A DNA stretch of 55,806 nt from a virus. The translations under genes were made by a program, and so were the position numbers. The stretch's first letter is position 1, and each line of letters begins with the position of its first letter. This document shows, piece after piece, positions 1 to 6,517 of the stretch. Below the pieces are notes generated by a model. It was not told where the DNA came from. It saw nothing but the letters and a program-made list of their open reading frames with translations, and did no database searches. The stretch covers positions 1 through 55,806 of the IMG/VR virus record IMGVR_UViG_3300018890_000004. One strand, 5' to 3'.

Positions 1-84
1 GAACGATGGCAGGATACTGTTATCAGGCTGATAGAAGAACACGATTCATTAATTAGAAGAATAAAGCGAGGTATAGGTGTATAA
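1..84 (+). CDS. 3' part of ribbon-helix-helix-like protein (full copy at 55533-55763)
   Basis: This is the C-terminal 27 codons of the small basic protein that begins at 55533, cut by the arbitrary opening of the circle. The TAA stop lies at 82-84 and overlaps the GTG start of the next gene at 77. See the full-length entry for a description. Confidence 0.85.
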   Translation, partial: ERWQDTVIRLIEEHDSLIRRIKRGIGV

Positions 85-127
85 GATACACAAAAGCGCT
101 GACGGTTCGGAAATGCTTATCGCGCAA
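1..127. repeat. 127-bp terminal direct repeat (circular join)
   Basis: Bases 1-127 are identical to bases 55680-55806. An exact overlap of 127 bases is what a short-read assembler with a 127-mer leaves when it closes a circle, so this is read as an assembly join rather than a biological terminal repeat. Removing one copy gives a circle of about 55,679 bp. The repeat holds the 3' end of the gene starting at 55533 and the start of the gene at 77, so gene order is continuous across it. Confidence 0.93.
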
Positions 128-478
128 ATGACCAACGAGCATTTGTTAAATATGATAAGGTTGATAACTGACAAGATTTCTAACGTTAGGATGATTCTAG
201 AAGGTGGCAACCCTGCAACGTCTAGAACAGATTCCATAATGATATCTACTATCAATCCACAGTTTAGCTTTAAGCATCTGTCAGAAAAAGCTGAGCAAAT
301 ACTTATTCATCAACACAAACGGCTTCAAGATTATGTAATTGAGGCAGCGCTTAGAGGGTTGGAAATATCCCCTATGCTTCAAAGCGCTTACGGTCGCTCT
401 GAGAGAATACCTGACTATAGCGCTTTTACCCTAGAAGCGGGGGATGATGATTACAGTGAAACACTTTACCAATTTTAA
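77..478 (+). CDS. hypothetical early protein, 133 aa
   Basis: I do not recognise this protein. It begins at GTG 77, chosen because GCGAGG lies five bases upstream and the start overlaps the previous stop; the first in-frame ATG is 113. It is mainly helical and polar, with a Leu-Glu-Ala-Gly-Asp stretch near residue 120 written by the dispersed AGAAGCGGGGG repeat. It is the second gene of an operon started by the operator-promoter at 55481-55509 and is translationally coupled to its neighbours, so it should be expressed early. No signal peptide or membrane segment is visible. Confidence 0.75.
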   Translation: MYKIHKSADGSEMLIAQMTNEHLLNMIRLITDKISNVRMILEGGNPATSRTDSIMISTINPQFSFKHLSEKAEQILIHQHKRLQDYVIEAALRGLEISPMLQSAYGRSERIPDYSAFTLEAGDDDYSETLYQF

Positions 479-485
479 GGAACTT

Positions 486-731
486 ATGATAGACCAAAAC
501 GCGGTAAGAAACGCAGTTACTACAAACGATGAAATATGGCTAAGACTTGCAAGCTCGGGCGAGGTTCTGGTAGATGACATTCATGTTGTCATAAGTGACC
601 TTCTATCTGCTCTAGACAATGATAGAGACGACGTTGGACGCGATACGCTAGTAGAAGCTATAGGCTCGCTGGTAAAAGCTTCAAGAAAATATCACACAAG
701 CATACTAAGAAGAGAGGAACAAAATGATTAG
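486..731 (+). CDS. hypothetical early protein, 81 aa
   Basis: Small acidic helical protein of unknown function. The frame is open from ATG 444, but the start at 486 is preferred because TAAGG sits five bases before it and this start does not overlap the gene upstream. The C-terminal half (LVKASRKYHTSILRREEQ) looks like an amphipathic helix. It ends overlapping the next start by 8 bases, so the operon 55533-1014 is tightly packed and probably coupled. Confidence 0.7.
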   Translation: MIDQNAVRNAVTTNDEIWLRLASSGEVLVDDIHVVISDLLSALDNDRDDVGRDTLVEAIGSLVKASRKYHTSILRREEQND

Positions 732-1014
732 ATATACAGTAGCTACTAGAGATAAACTGCAAAAGCTAGATATTGAAGTAGAAATATACTACAGCCTGAT
801 TAACAATAACTGGGTGCTGGATAAAAACTACGCTACCAGTTTTACCAATCGTGATGAGGCGTTAGGGCTTAAAAAGCTACTAAACAGAGACGGATTGCAT
901 ATTGTGTCGGTTGATGATTACGGTGTAAACAATGACCCTGACTTACTAGAGAATGAAATTCCATACTTCCCACCTGGAATGAAAGGTATTGATGAAAAAT
1001 TCATGAGAGAATAA
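724..1014 (+). CDS. hypothetical early protein, 96 aa
   Basis: Unknown protein, last gene of the first early operon. GAGG lies eight bases before the ATG. The N-terminal half alternates hydrophobic and charged residues as in a small beta-sheet domain (VEIYYSLINNNWVLDKNY, then TNRDEALGLKKLL), which recalls small phage regulators but matches no family I can name. It is followed directly by the palindromic repeat and the terminator at 1037-1068. Confidence 0.75.
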   Translation: MIRYTVATRDKLQKLDIEVEIYYSLINNNWVLDKNYATSFTNRDEALGLKKLLNRDGLHIVSVDDYGVNNDPDLLENEIPYFPPGMKGIDEKFMRE

Positions 1015-1036
1015 AGCTGCTTTACTAACCACCCAC

Positions 1037-1068
1037 CCCCGCTTCTACAAAAGGCGGGAATTTTTTTA
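1037..1068 (+). terminator. rho-independent terminator built on the CCCCCGCTTCT repeat
   Basis: CCCGCTT pairs with AAGGCGGG around a short loop and is followed by seven T residues. The 5' arm is a copy of the dispersed repeat. It ends the operon 55533-1014. Confidence 0.75.
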
Positions 1069-1077
1069 TCTGGACTC

Positions 1078-1106
1078 TTGACAATCGTCTAGATGATTGT
1101 TAGTAT
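1078..1106 (+). promoter_or_regulatory. early promoter with embedded palindromic operator
   Basis: TTGACA (1078-1083), 17-base spacer, TAGTAT (1101-1106). The spacer plus the end of the -35 box forms the palindrome ACAATCGTCTAGATGATTGT (1081-1100). This is the clearest copy of a site repeated across the genome. It drives 1131-2002. Confidence 0.88.
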
Positions 1107-1130
1107 AGAGAAAGTTAAGAGGAAAGAACG

Positions 1131-1460
1131 ATGAACTTCAAACAGCTAAAAGATTCAACCCGCTTAGAGACAGGCAATTTGACAAACGAGCAAATCAAAC
1201 ACTACTTTACAAAAATTACATTTTTCTTTGATGATGCTCATAAGGTAAAATTAGATTTAAGAAAAATTGCTCACTGGGAAATTGTTAAGCGTTATGCGCT
1301 AAGATTGAAAACCCTTTTCCAACAAGATACCATGCCAAAAGTTGCCCCAATTGGTTACGCTGCCAAAACCAAAGAGTACTACAAGCATACAACAACCCCT
1401 ACAGGACGCGGTGTAGCTGCGCGTGTTGCCGAAGAATTTACAAGGATGGGAGTAAAATAA
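1131..1460 (+). CDS. hypothetical early protein, 109 aa
   Basis: Unknown basic protein. GAGGAAAG precedes the ATG by a few bases. The middle (KLDLRKIAHWEIVKRYALRLKTLF) is predicted helical; the C-terminus (TTTPTGRGVAARVAEEFTRMG) looks like a separate short helix. No recognisable motif. Its stop overlaps the start of the HNH gene (TAATG), so the two are cotranscribed and likely coupled, from the operator promoter 25 bases upstream. Confidence 0.75.
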   Translation: MNFKQLKDSTRLETGNLTNEQIKHYFTKITFFFDDAHKVKLDLRKIAHWEIVKRYALRLKTLFQQDTMPKVAPIGYAAKTKEYYKHTTTPTGRGVAARVAEEFTRMGVK

Positions 1461-2002
1461 TGGGTGAGTTCTACTTTGTTGATGGACACGTTGAAGTTTG
1501 GACAAATCAAGGTAATATCTTCCTAGTTTCGCGGGAAGATGTTGATTTAGTTGCTAATCAGCTATGGTATAAAACTAAAAACGGATATATGGTAAGAACT
1601 GTTAAAGCGGGGGGATGTAAGAAAAAAATGATATATCTTCACAAAGTTATTGCCGAGCGTGTTTATGGTAATATTCCCCCCGCTTATCAAGTAGATCACA
1701 TTGATGGGGATAAGCTCGATAATAGACGGCAAAATTTAAGGTTAGCTACGGTTAGCGAAAATGGTTTTAATAGAGGTGCAAACAAAAATAATACATCTGG
1801 GTATAAGGGTGTGACATGGCATAAGGTTGCAGAAAAATGGAGTTCTAAAATAGAGATAAATTTTGTAACTAAAAATTTAGGGTTGTTTGACGACCCCATT
1901 GTTGCAGCCCAAGTCTACGATGTGGCTGCCAAAATGTATCATGGAAAATTTGCCCGATTAAATTTTTCAAATCCTCTTGACAAACGTCTAGATGATTGTT
2001 AG
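1460..2002 (+). CDS. HNH endonuclease with AP2-like DNA-binding domain
   Basis: 180 aa. Residues about 58-97 form an HNH_3-type nuclease: His in YLHKVIAERVYG, then VDHIDGDKLDN with the catalytic DHIDG, then RRQNLRLAT. Residues about 111-170 (SGYKGVTWHK..W, ending GKFARLNF) are an AP2-like DNA-binding domain, the usual partner in free-standing homing nucleases. GGGAG seven bases upstream supports the start. The last codons (DKRLDDC and the TAG stop) are written by the next operator-promoter at 1977-2005, so gene and promoter share sequence. Two dispersed repeats give KAGG and PPAY inside the protein. Probably a selfish homing gene placed between two identical promoters. Confidence 0.88.
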   Translation: MGEFYFVDGHVEVWTNQGNIFLVSREDVDLVANQLWYKTKNGYMVRTVKAGGCKKKMIYLHKVIAERVYGNIPPAYQVDHIDGDKLDNRRQNLRLATVSENGFNRGANKNNTSGYKGVTWHKVAEKWSSKIEINFVTKNLGLFDDPIVAAQVYDVAAKMYHGKFARLNFSNPLDKRLDDC

Positions 2003-2005
2003 TAT
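1977..2005 (+). promoter_or_regulatory. early promoter-operator overlapping the end of the HNH gene
   Basis: TTGACA (1977-1982), 17-base spacer carrying AACGTCTAGATGATTGT, TAGTAT (2000-2005). The TAG stop of the upstream gene is the first half of the -10 box. It drives 2039-2553. Confidence 0.85.
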
Positions 2006-2038
2006 ATAAATATAGAACACAAACGGAGCCGAAAAACG

Positions 2039-2332
2039 ATGAAAAGCTTAACACCAGCCGAAAAATTCAACTTCTCTACACCATCTGTAATTGCTGCACT
2101 AGACACCGCAAAGCCAGTCCTCTGGAGAAAAGCATCACCTAGAACAAAATACAATCTGGACTCCACAAAAGTTGTTGACATAGTTCGTAGCCATGAGTTA
2201 AACCTTATTCTTGATATGCCAGAATGGGAAATAGAAGAAAATGAAGAAGGATTCATTGAAACTGACGCTGTATGCTCAGTAGAAGGCTACCAAGCATACG
2301 TTGAACAGTGTGTAATTAACTACTATTCATAA
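2039..2332 (+). CDS. hypothetical early protein, 97 aa
   Basis: Unknown soluble protein with an acidic C-terminal half (EWEIEENEEGFIETD). GGAG sits about 11 bases before the ATG. First gene after the operator promoter at 1977; a copy of AAAGCGGGGGG follows the stop before the next small gene. No domain recognised. Confidence 0.72.
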   Translation: MKSLTPAEKFNFSTPSVIAALDTAKPVLWRKASPRTKYNLDSTKVVDIVRSHELNLILDMPEWEIEENEEGFIETDAVCSVEGYQAYVEQCVINYYS

Positions 2333-2376
2333 AAGCGGGGGGTTAACCCCCATACAAAAAATTTACGGAGAAAATC

Positions 2377-2553
2377 ATGGGCAAATTACCATCAAAATCA
2401 TACGCTTCACTACCTAACTTCTACGCTCTGGGTACTGGTATAAGAAACATACTTTTTGTTCTAGGTGTTATTTTGGTACTCAGTGGCATAGTTAGCACAG
2501 CTAGCAAACAAGAAACGAACTGTCAACCCCCTGTAACATATAAAAAGCTTTAA
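2377..2553 (+). CDS. small membrane protein, 58 aa
   Basis: A 58-codon gene with ACGGAG 7-12 bases upstream of ATG. Residues about 24-41 (NILFVLGVILVLSGIVST) form one transmembrane segment, preceded by a polar, lightly basic N-terminus and followed by a short tail with one Cys. By the positive-inside rule the N-terminus is probably cytoplasmic. Small single-span early phage proteins often target host membrane processes, but nothing here says which. The terminator at 2581 follows. Confidence 0.65.
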   Translation: MGKLPSKSYASLPNFYALGTGIRNILFVLGVILVLSGIVSTASKQETNCQPPVTYKKL

Positions 2554-2580
2554 ATTTTCTGAATCAAGAACAATTTGGAA

Positions 2581-2617
2581 TCCCCCCGCTTTTATTGAAA
2601 AGTTGGGGGATTTTTTT
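2581..2617 (+). terminator. rho-independent terminator
   Basis: TCCCCC and GCTTTT pair with GAAAAG and TGGGGGA, followed by seven T residues. The 5' arm is again a copy of the dispersed C-rich repeat. Confidence 0.85.
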
Positions 2618-2640
2618 ATGGATATTTTCGGTAAAGCTGC

Positions 2641-2669
2641 TTGACAATCGTCTAGATGATTGTTAGTAT
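2641..2669 (+). promoter_or_regulatory. early promoter with palindromic operator
   Basis: TTGACA (2641-2646), 17-base spacer with the full ATCGTCTAGATGATTGT operator, TAGTAT (2664-2669). The palindromic repeat GTAAAGCTGC directly abuts the -35 box. It drives 2702-2893. Confidence 0.88.
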
Positions 2670-2701
2670 AGTTATAGAAAGTAAGAAAAGGACAAAAACA
2701 A

Positions 2702-2893
2702 ATGACACGCCAAAACAAGACCAGCAAAAACAACCCACACAACCTTACAGGATTTATCCACATCACAGATGCAGCTACTGGAGAACACCTAGAAACCCGT
2801 TATTTTAACCCAGAAGACCCCAATTCCCGCGCTAAGAAGGTATCCACCAAAAAGAAGCCAGCTAAACGTGTAGCCACCATAACAGCAATGTAA
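2702..2893 (+). CDS. small basic hypothetical protein, 63 aa
   Basis: Polar at the N-terminus and strongly basic at the C-terminus (SRAKKVSTKKKPAKRVA). The middle (LTGFIHITDAATGEHLETRYF) looks like a beta hairpin. Function unknown; the basic tail would suit nucleic-acid binding. It is alone between two operator promoters. Confidence 0.68.
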   Translation: MTRQNKTSKNNPHNLTGFIHITDAATGEHLETRYFNPEDPNSRAKKVSTKKKPAKRVATITAM

Positions 2894-2930
2894 AAAAGAG
2901 GCTTGGCTGAAAACTTTTCAGTCAAGCTGC

Positions 2931-2960
2931 TTGACAAAGATCTAGACAATCATCTATACT
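2931..2960 (+). promoter_or_regulatory. early promoter with diverged operator
   Basis: TTGACA (2931-2936), 18-base spacer containing GATCTAGACAATC, TATACT (2955-2960). The TCTAGA core is kept but the half-sites differ from the consensus, so repression may be weaker. GTCAAGCTGC abuts the -35 box. Confidence 0.75.
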
Positions 2961-2978
2961 AAAGAAAGTTAAGGAGAA

Positions 2979-3200
2979 ATGAAAATGCAAGTTAAAGAAG
3001 CAGCGCAAGAAAAAGCACAGAGATTGGCAGCAATACTTAAAGAAGCCCAACGGCTGATAGACGTAGTTAATGATGAATTATTGGCTGATTTGACCATCAC
3101 GGCGACAAATTACCAAGTTATAACATATACTCGTTTCTGTATGGATGAGGACAATTTAAAGGCTGCTGCTGAAACTCTGGAAGCATTTGCCCTAGAGTAG
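2979..3200 (+). CDS. small helical hypothetical protein, 73 aa
   Basis: AAGGAG precedes the ATG at 2979; a second ATG at 2985 is possible. The first 40 residues (KEAAQEKAQRLAAILKEAQRLIDVVNDELL) are strongly heptad-like, so a coiled coil or helical dimer is likely. A short strand region and another acidic helix follow. No family recognised. Confidence 0.7.
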   Translation: MKMQVKEAAQEKAQRLAAILKEAQRLIDVVNDELLADLTITATNYQVITYTRFCMDEDNLKAAAETLEAFALE

Positions 3201-3206
3201 AAGCGG

Positions 3207-3240
3207 GGGTGGGAAGCTGGTCAAGCAGCTTGACCCACCC
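3207..3240 (+). terminator. stable hairpin after 3200, possible terminator
   Basis: GGGTGGG pairs with CCCACCC, and inside it GGTCAAG pairs with CTTGACC, which is the palindromic repeat family. There is no T-run after it but an A-run, so it may act as an RNA-stabilising hairpin or a weak terminator. Confidence 0.45.
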
Positions 3241-3263
3241 GAAAAAAAACTTTTAAAAACATC

Positions 3264-3292
3264 TTGACAATCATCTAGACGTTTGTTATCTT
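3264..3292 (+). promoter_or_regulatory. early promoter with operator
   Basis: TTGACA (3264-3269), spacer ATCATCTAGACGTTTGT, TATCTT (3287-3292). It drives the gene at 3324. Confidence 0.82.
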
Positions 3293-3323
3293 AAATATAG
3301 AACACACCAAGGAACCAAAACAC

Positions 3324-4232
3324 ATGACACGCTACACAACCGACGAACTGCTACGCTTCACCAAGACTAAGGTAAAAGAAATTGCAAAAGAGCTACAAAT
3401 CCCCCGTCGTACCGTAATGTCTTTTAACGACCTTGTAGACGCTATTGTATACGCAACTACACCAGTAGAAGAGTTGATTGATGAAGCCAAGCAAAACCAA
3501 GAAGAAGGCACATACGACCACTTATACATCGGTCGTGAATCCACCCCCGCTTCTGAACCTCTTACAGACCTACGTGAAACATCTGTAGATCCCGATGACC
3601 GCTACAGCCAATTCTCAGTAATTGACCACAGCAACGCTACAACCCTCTGGGATGGAGACAACTATCAGCCTTCTTGTGAGATTCCTGAAGACATGGACTA
3701 CGCTACTACGGTTTTTGTTGGTAATGTCTTTCAGCCGTCTTGTAATGTACTTCTTGGTTGGCTTGGTCGTTCCTCCGATATCAACACGGAGGCTAGCGAC
3801 TACGAAAATATGCAGCTAGCCACAGCCGAGAATTACAACTTTTCACGCAAAGTACCTGAGCCTGTAAAAAAGGTTTCTAGTGAGTCTGTGAGAACTGTTG
3901 CAACGTACAACGGAATCAAATACACAGTTAACTCAGATGAGGACGATATTAAACCAGAATACCGCGTTGTGACGTGTCAAACCGCCAAGGGGGTTAAGTT
4001 TACAATTAGCTTAATTGACCTTGACCTAGCTATGAACAAGTGGTATAGATGTAATCTCGGTTTCATCTCTACTAACGTCAGAAAAAAAGTAGTCTGCCTG
4101 CACAATCTAATTAATGAGCGTATGTGGGGAGAAAAGCCAAGAGGATGGTTAGTTGACCACATAGACGGCAACCGTCTAAACAACACACGGCAAAACTTAC
4201 GACTGGTTCAAGTCCATCCAGAACTTAGATAG
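3324..4232 (+). CDS. HNH-type nuclease with SAP-like N-terminus
   Basis: 302 aa. Residues about 5-40 (TDELLRFTKTKVKEIAKELQ..) resemble a SAP or Rho-N helix-extended-helix DNA-binding domain. A long acidic linker follows, containing STPAS from a dispersed repeat. The last ~46 residues form an HNH_3 nuclease (CLHNLINERMWG, VDHIDGNRLNN, RQNLRL), closely parallel to the gene at 1460 but without its AP2 part. The nuclease lies at the very C-terminus, so it may have been captured by a pre-existing early gene. GGAACC precedes the ATG. Single-gene unit. Confidence 0.78.
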   Translation: MTRYTTDELLRFTKTKVKEIAKELQIPRRTVMSFNDLVDAIVYATTPVEELIDEAKQNQEEGTYDHLYIGRESTPASEPLTDLRETSVDPDDRYSQFSVIDHSNATTLWDGDNYQPSCEIPEDMDYATTVFVGNVFQPSCNVLLGWLGRSSDINTEASDYENMQLATAENYNFSRKVPEPVKKVSSESVRTVATYNGIKYTVNSDEDDIKPEYRVVTCQTAKGVKFTISLIDLDLAMNKWYRCNLGFISTNVRKKVVCLHNLINERMWGEKPRGWLVDHIDGNRLNNTRQNLRLVQVHPELR

Positions 4233-4274
4233 AATCGGGGGGTGAAATTCCCCCAAAGATTTTCTAAAAAGACC

Positions 4275-4303
4275 TTGACAATCATCTAGACGTTTGTTAG
4301 TAT
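4275..4303 (+). promoter_or_regulatory. early promoter with operator and long leader
   Basis: TTGACA (4275-4280), spacer ATCATCTAGACGTTTGT, TAGTAT (4298-4303). The next start is at 4385, so the leader is about 75 nt, longer than for other early genes, and could hold regulation. I see no named riboswitch. Confidence 0.85.
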
Positions 4304-4384
4304 TTAATAAGTGAGGGGTAAACGCTTCACAGCCCCCGAGAACGACCGCTACAGAACACGATTAAAACCAAAGGAATCAAAATC

Positions 4385-5053
4385 ATGACATTTTCTAATC
4401 TTTTCTCTAACCTGTTCCAAGCTAAAGACGCTTTCATTTCTAACTCTCATGATAAAATTGCTCATTTAGAGCAAATGATTGCAGACTTGAGAGACAGTAT
4501 CACCAAGACTGAAATTGAAAAAGCTAACCTAGGACAATCTCAACAGGCTGCTATCTCTGCATTGGAGCAGGCACGTTTGGCAATGGCAACGCTGGCGCAG
4601 TTTGGAGGAGAGGGTATTGCAGAGTTCAAAGCTGAGATGACAGCAGTGTTAGAGGCAGACTACACCGAAGTTGAAACAGTAGAACCAATCGCTTATCTTT
4701 CCGCTTCTGTAGAGCCGCAAGAAGTGCCAGTAAACGAGGATGAACCAACACCACCCCCCGCTTCTGATGACACCTTAAACGTCATTCTAGAGGCAGTACA
4801 AGAGCAACCACAAGTAGAAGAGACATCAACACCAATTGTAGAAACAGAGGAGGTGATTGCTGAAAAGCAGCAAGAAGAAGAAGCAAAACCAACGATTGAC
4901 CAAATCAACAAGATGCCTAGAATTGAAGTTATAGATTGGTTAGACAAATTAGGGGTTGAATATGATAAAAAGTCACTGATTAAAGATTTGAGAGCCAAGC
5001 TGACGGTGAGATTGACCTTTATCAACATAGAGCAACGAGAAGGCAAAGAGTAA
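4385..5053 (+). CDS. coiled-coil protein with SAP/HeH-like C-terminus
   Basis: 222 aa. Residues about 20-100 are a long helical, coiled-coil-like region (KIAHLEQMIADLRDSI..). An acidic proline-rich linker follows with PTPPPASDD at about 120-128, encoded by a dispersed repeat. The last 50 residues (INKMPRIEVIDWLDKLGVEY.. KDLRAKL) resemble the SAP/HeH helix-extended-helix fold used for DNA binding. AAGGAATC precedes the ATG. It may bridge DNA as an oligomer; that role is inferred from the architecture only. Confidence 0.75.
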   Translation: MTFSNLFSNLFQAKDAFISNSHDKIAHLEQMIADLRDSITKTEIEKANLGQSQQAAISALEQARLAMATLAQFGGEGIAEFKAEMTAVLEADYTEVETVEPIAYLSASVEPQEVPVNEDEPTPPPASDDTLNVILEAVQEQPQVEETSTPIVETEEVIAEKQQEEEAKPTIDQINKMPRIEVIDWLDKLGVEYDKKSLIKDLRAKLTVRLTFINIEQREGKE

Positions 5054-5060
5054 CCACAAG

Positions 5061-5086
5061 CGGGGGGCTACGGCTCCCCCTTTTTT
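5061..5086 (+). terminator. rho-independent terminator
   Basis: GGGGG pairs with CCCCC around a GCTACGGCT loop, followed by six T residues. The 5' arm is a dispersed-repeat copy. Confidence 0.8.
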
Positions 5087-5259
5087 GTGTCTAGCTGCTT
5101 TACTATCTAAGTAGTTACGTGTTTATATTTATACGTGTATCATACATAAAAATTTATCTAGATAATTATACTGTTGCACAACTAGATAAACAGCTAGATA
5201 GTAGTAAACGACACACACACCTTTTATGGGTGATTTACCAAGTCAGTACACACACAGCC

Positions 5260-5355
5260 ATGTTTACCATAGCCACTATCAAAAAACTCTCATTTGTGCC
5301 ACCTACCGATGACGGCGACGATGATGACGGTGACGATGATTTAGATGATGAGTAG
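5260..5355 (+). CDS. possible tiny acidic protein, 31 aa
   Basis: A short frame from ATG 5260 ends in a very acidic tail (TDDGDDDDGDDDLDDE). Upstream frame is open to 5119 but lacks a convincing start or ribosome-binding site. An operator-like TTATCTAGATAATTATACT lies at about 5153-5171. The acidic repeat could mimic DNA, but it could also be chance in a low-complexity stretch. Confidence 0.3.
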   Translation: MFTIATIKKLSFVPPTDDGDDDDGDDDLDDE

Positions 5356-5377
5356 GTAGTTTCTAAGTTATCTAGTC

Positions 5378-5413
5378 AAAAAAACCCCTTACCAATAAAG
5401 TAGGGGGTTTTTT
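5378..5413. terminator. bidirectional terminator
   Basis: AAAAAACCCCTTA pairs with TAGGGGGTTTTTT across a short loop; T-runs exist on both strands. Confidence 0.85.
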
Positions 5414-5416
5414 GTA

Positions 5417-5445
5417 TTGACGTTTGACTAGATGATTGATAGTAT
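5417..5445 (+). promoter_or_regulatory. early promoter with operator variant
   Basis: TTGACG (5417-5422), spacer TTTGACTAGATGATTGA, TAGTAT (5440-5445). The right half-site is intact, the left is changed (TGACTAGA), as in the promoter at 14846. Confidence 0.8.
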
Positions 5446-5468
5446 AAGTAAAACTACAAATAAAAAAT

Positions 5469-5636
5469 ATGACTTACGACCAAGTATTAAAACAAGCAAC
5501 TGATGCAGGATTCACGTCTATAAAGACCATGGCGGGGGGTCGTTACGTTCTTATGCTAAATGATACCCCTAAGAAGTTAGGAAGCCTTAAAAGCCTTTCT
5601 AGCCATATCACAAAATACCCTAGAATAAAAGTGTAA
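5469..5636 (+). CDS. small hypothetical protein, 55 aa
   Basis: Starts at ATG 5469 about 23 bases after the -10 box; no strong Shine-Dalgarno site is seen. Sequence pattern (YDQVLKQATDAGF.. AGGRYVLMLNDTPKKLGSLKSLSSHI) suggests a small alpha/beta domain. A dispersed repeat gives MAGGR. Last early gene before the non-coding block 5717-7150. Confidence 0.65.
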   Translation: MTYDQVLKQATDAGFTSIKTMAGGRYVLMLNDTPKKLGSLKSLSSHITKYPRIKV

Positions 5637-5672
5637 GTTTTCTTGTAATCCTTCACGTTTTTCTTCCCGTTC

Positions 5673-5714
5673 AAAAGCCCCCTCATCAGCGCTGTCTGTG
5701 AGGGGGCTTTTTTT
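5673..5714. terminator. strong bidirectional terminator
   Basis: AAAAGCCCCCTCA pairs with TGAGGGGGCTTTTTTT. It insulates the early operon from the first iteron locus in both directions. Confidence 0.9.
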
Positions 5715-5825
5715 GGTCTTTTCACCTACTAATACCTAAAGCTTGGTTTCGTTCGCCCTAGGGGCAAATCCGACCGTGTTCAGGTCACGTTTCGGCAAGT
5801 CCATACAAACCACTTTATCACAGAA
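5715..5825. other. non-coding stretch with a local hairpin
   Basis: No gene seen. CCGACCGTG pairs imperfectly with CACGTTTCGG at about 5771-5797, and GCCC/GGGC lies just before it. GC content is higher than in the flanks. It may be part of the 5' flank of the iteron locus or of an RNA. Confidence 0.4.
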
Positions 5826-6245
5826 GCGGGGGGTGGGGTGGTGTAACACGATTCTCAATAAGACAATATTGTAACACACGATAGAATAAGCATTTCCAAG
5901 TTTTTCCAGAGTTTTCCAAGTTTTTCCAAATCTTACTATTGAGAAAACCCATATACAGCAATGCTTTTGAGTGTAATTTCCACGTTTCCAAGTTTTCCAC
6001 CTATTCCATATATATTTTTATTTTATATATTCAATACACACGTACACTGATTTACCACTTTTTACACATAAAAACATACTATTCACGCGCAATGGAAGGA
6101 TTTTTTCTTGGAAACGTGGAAATCCTTACCCAGCAAGGGTTATAAGTTGGAAAAGTCTGGAAATACCTGGAATTTTTCTGGAAAACTTGGAAATGCTTAT
6201 CCAGTAAGGCTTCTGAACAGGTAGTGTTTTTGTACTAGTTATAAG
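5826..6245 (+). repeat. iteron locus, copy 1 (origin- or centromere-like)
   Basis: In order: a dispersed G-rich repeat; TGTAACAC.ATTCTCAATAAG; an array of TTCCA at 5894, 5904, 5914 and 5924, exactly 10 bp apart; ATTGAGAAAACCCATA, which is inverted to the first block; a short TTCCA cluster at 5978, 5986 and 5995; an AT-rich core; TTCACGCGCAATGGAAGG; then TGGAA at 6148, 6158, 6168, 6179 and 6188; and TTTGTACTAGTTATAAG. Copies 2 and 3 share the same blocks in the same order. No gene is present. The arrays face each other, as in iteron origins or par centromeres. Confidence 0.85.
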
Positions 6246-6283
6246 CTGTTATTATAGGTTGTGACCACCCACCCCCCGCTTTT

Positions 6284-6421
6284 ATGTCAGACAAAAACTC
6301 GCCAAAAGAGCCTTTGATAGTTACCATACCAACGACCCCACCAAGACCGAGAGAACCCGCTACCCAATCCGGACAGTCGGCAACAGGTGAACCAGTGGAA
6401 AACACAACCAGCCGTCCCTGA
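6284..6421 (+). CDS. possible small proline-rich protein, 45 aa
   Basis: Open frame MSDKNSPKEPLIVTIPTTPP.. ending SRP, rich in Pro, Thr and Glu, closed directly before a strong terminator. No Shine-Dalgarno site is visible, and no operator promoter; transcription could only come from the right end of iteron locus 1. The composition looks protein-like rather than random, but coding is not certain. Confidence 0.35.
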   Translation: MSDKNSPKEPLIVTIPTTPPRPREPATQSGQSATGEPVENTTSRP

Positions 6422-6438
6422 TTTAGATCACAAAAAGA

Positions 6439-6473
6439 AAAGCCCCCGATTGAGAGAGTACATCGGGGGCTTT
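6439..6473. terminator. strong hairpin terminator
   Basis: AAAGCCCCCGAT pairs exactly with ATCGGGGGCTTT around an 11-base loop. It works on either strand by sequence, though the T-runs are short. Confidence 0.75.
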
Positions 6474-6517
6474 CGTGTTTAACCTTTCTATCAAAGAGTC
6501 TACCACCCCCGCCACGA

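Noticed and set aside
5119-5259. Upstream extension of the acidic frame at 5260
   Set aside because: No start codon with a ribosome-binding site, and it contains operator-like and AT-rich promoter-type sequence; kept only the short 3' part at low confidence.
5890-6200. CRISPR-like array
   Set aside because: Units are 10 bp with no spacers; phased iterons explain them better, and no cas gene is present.
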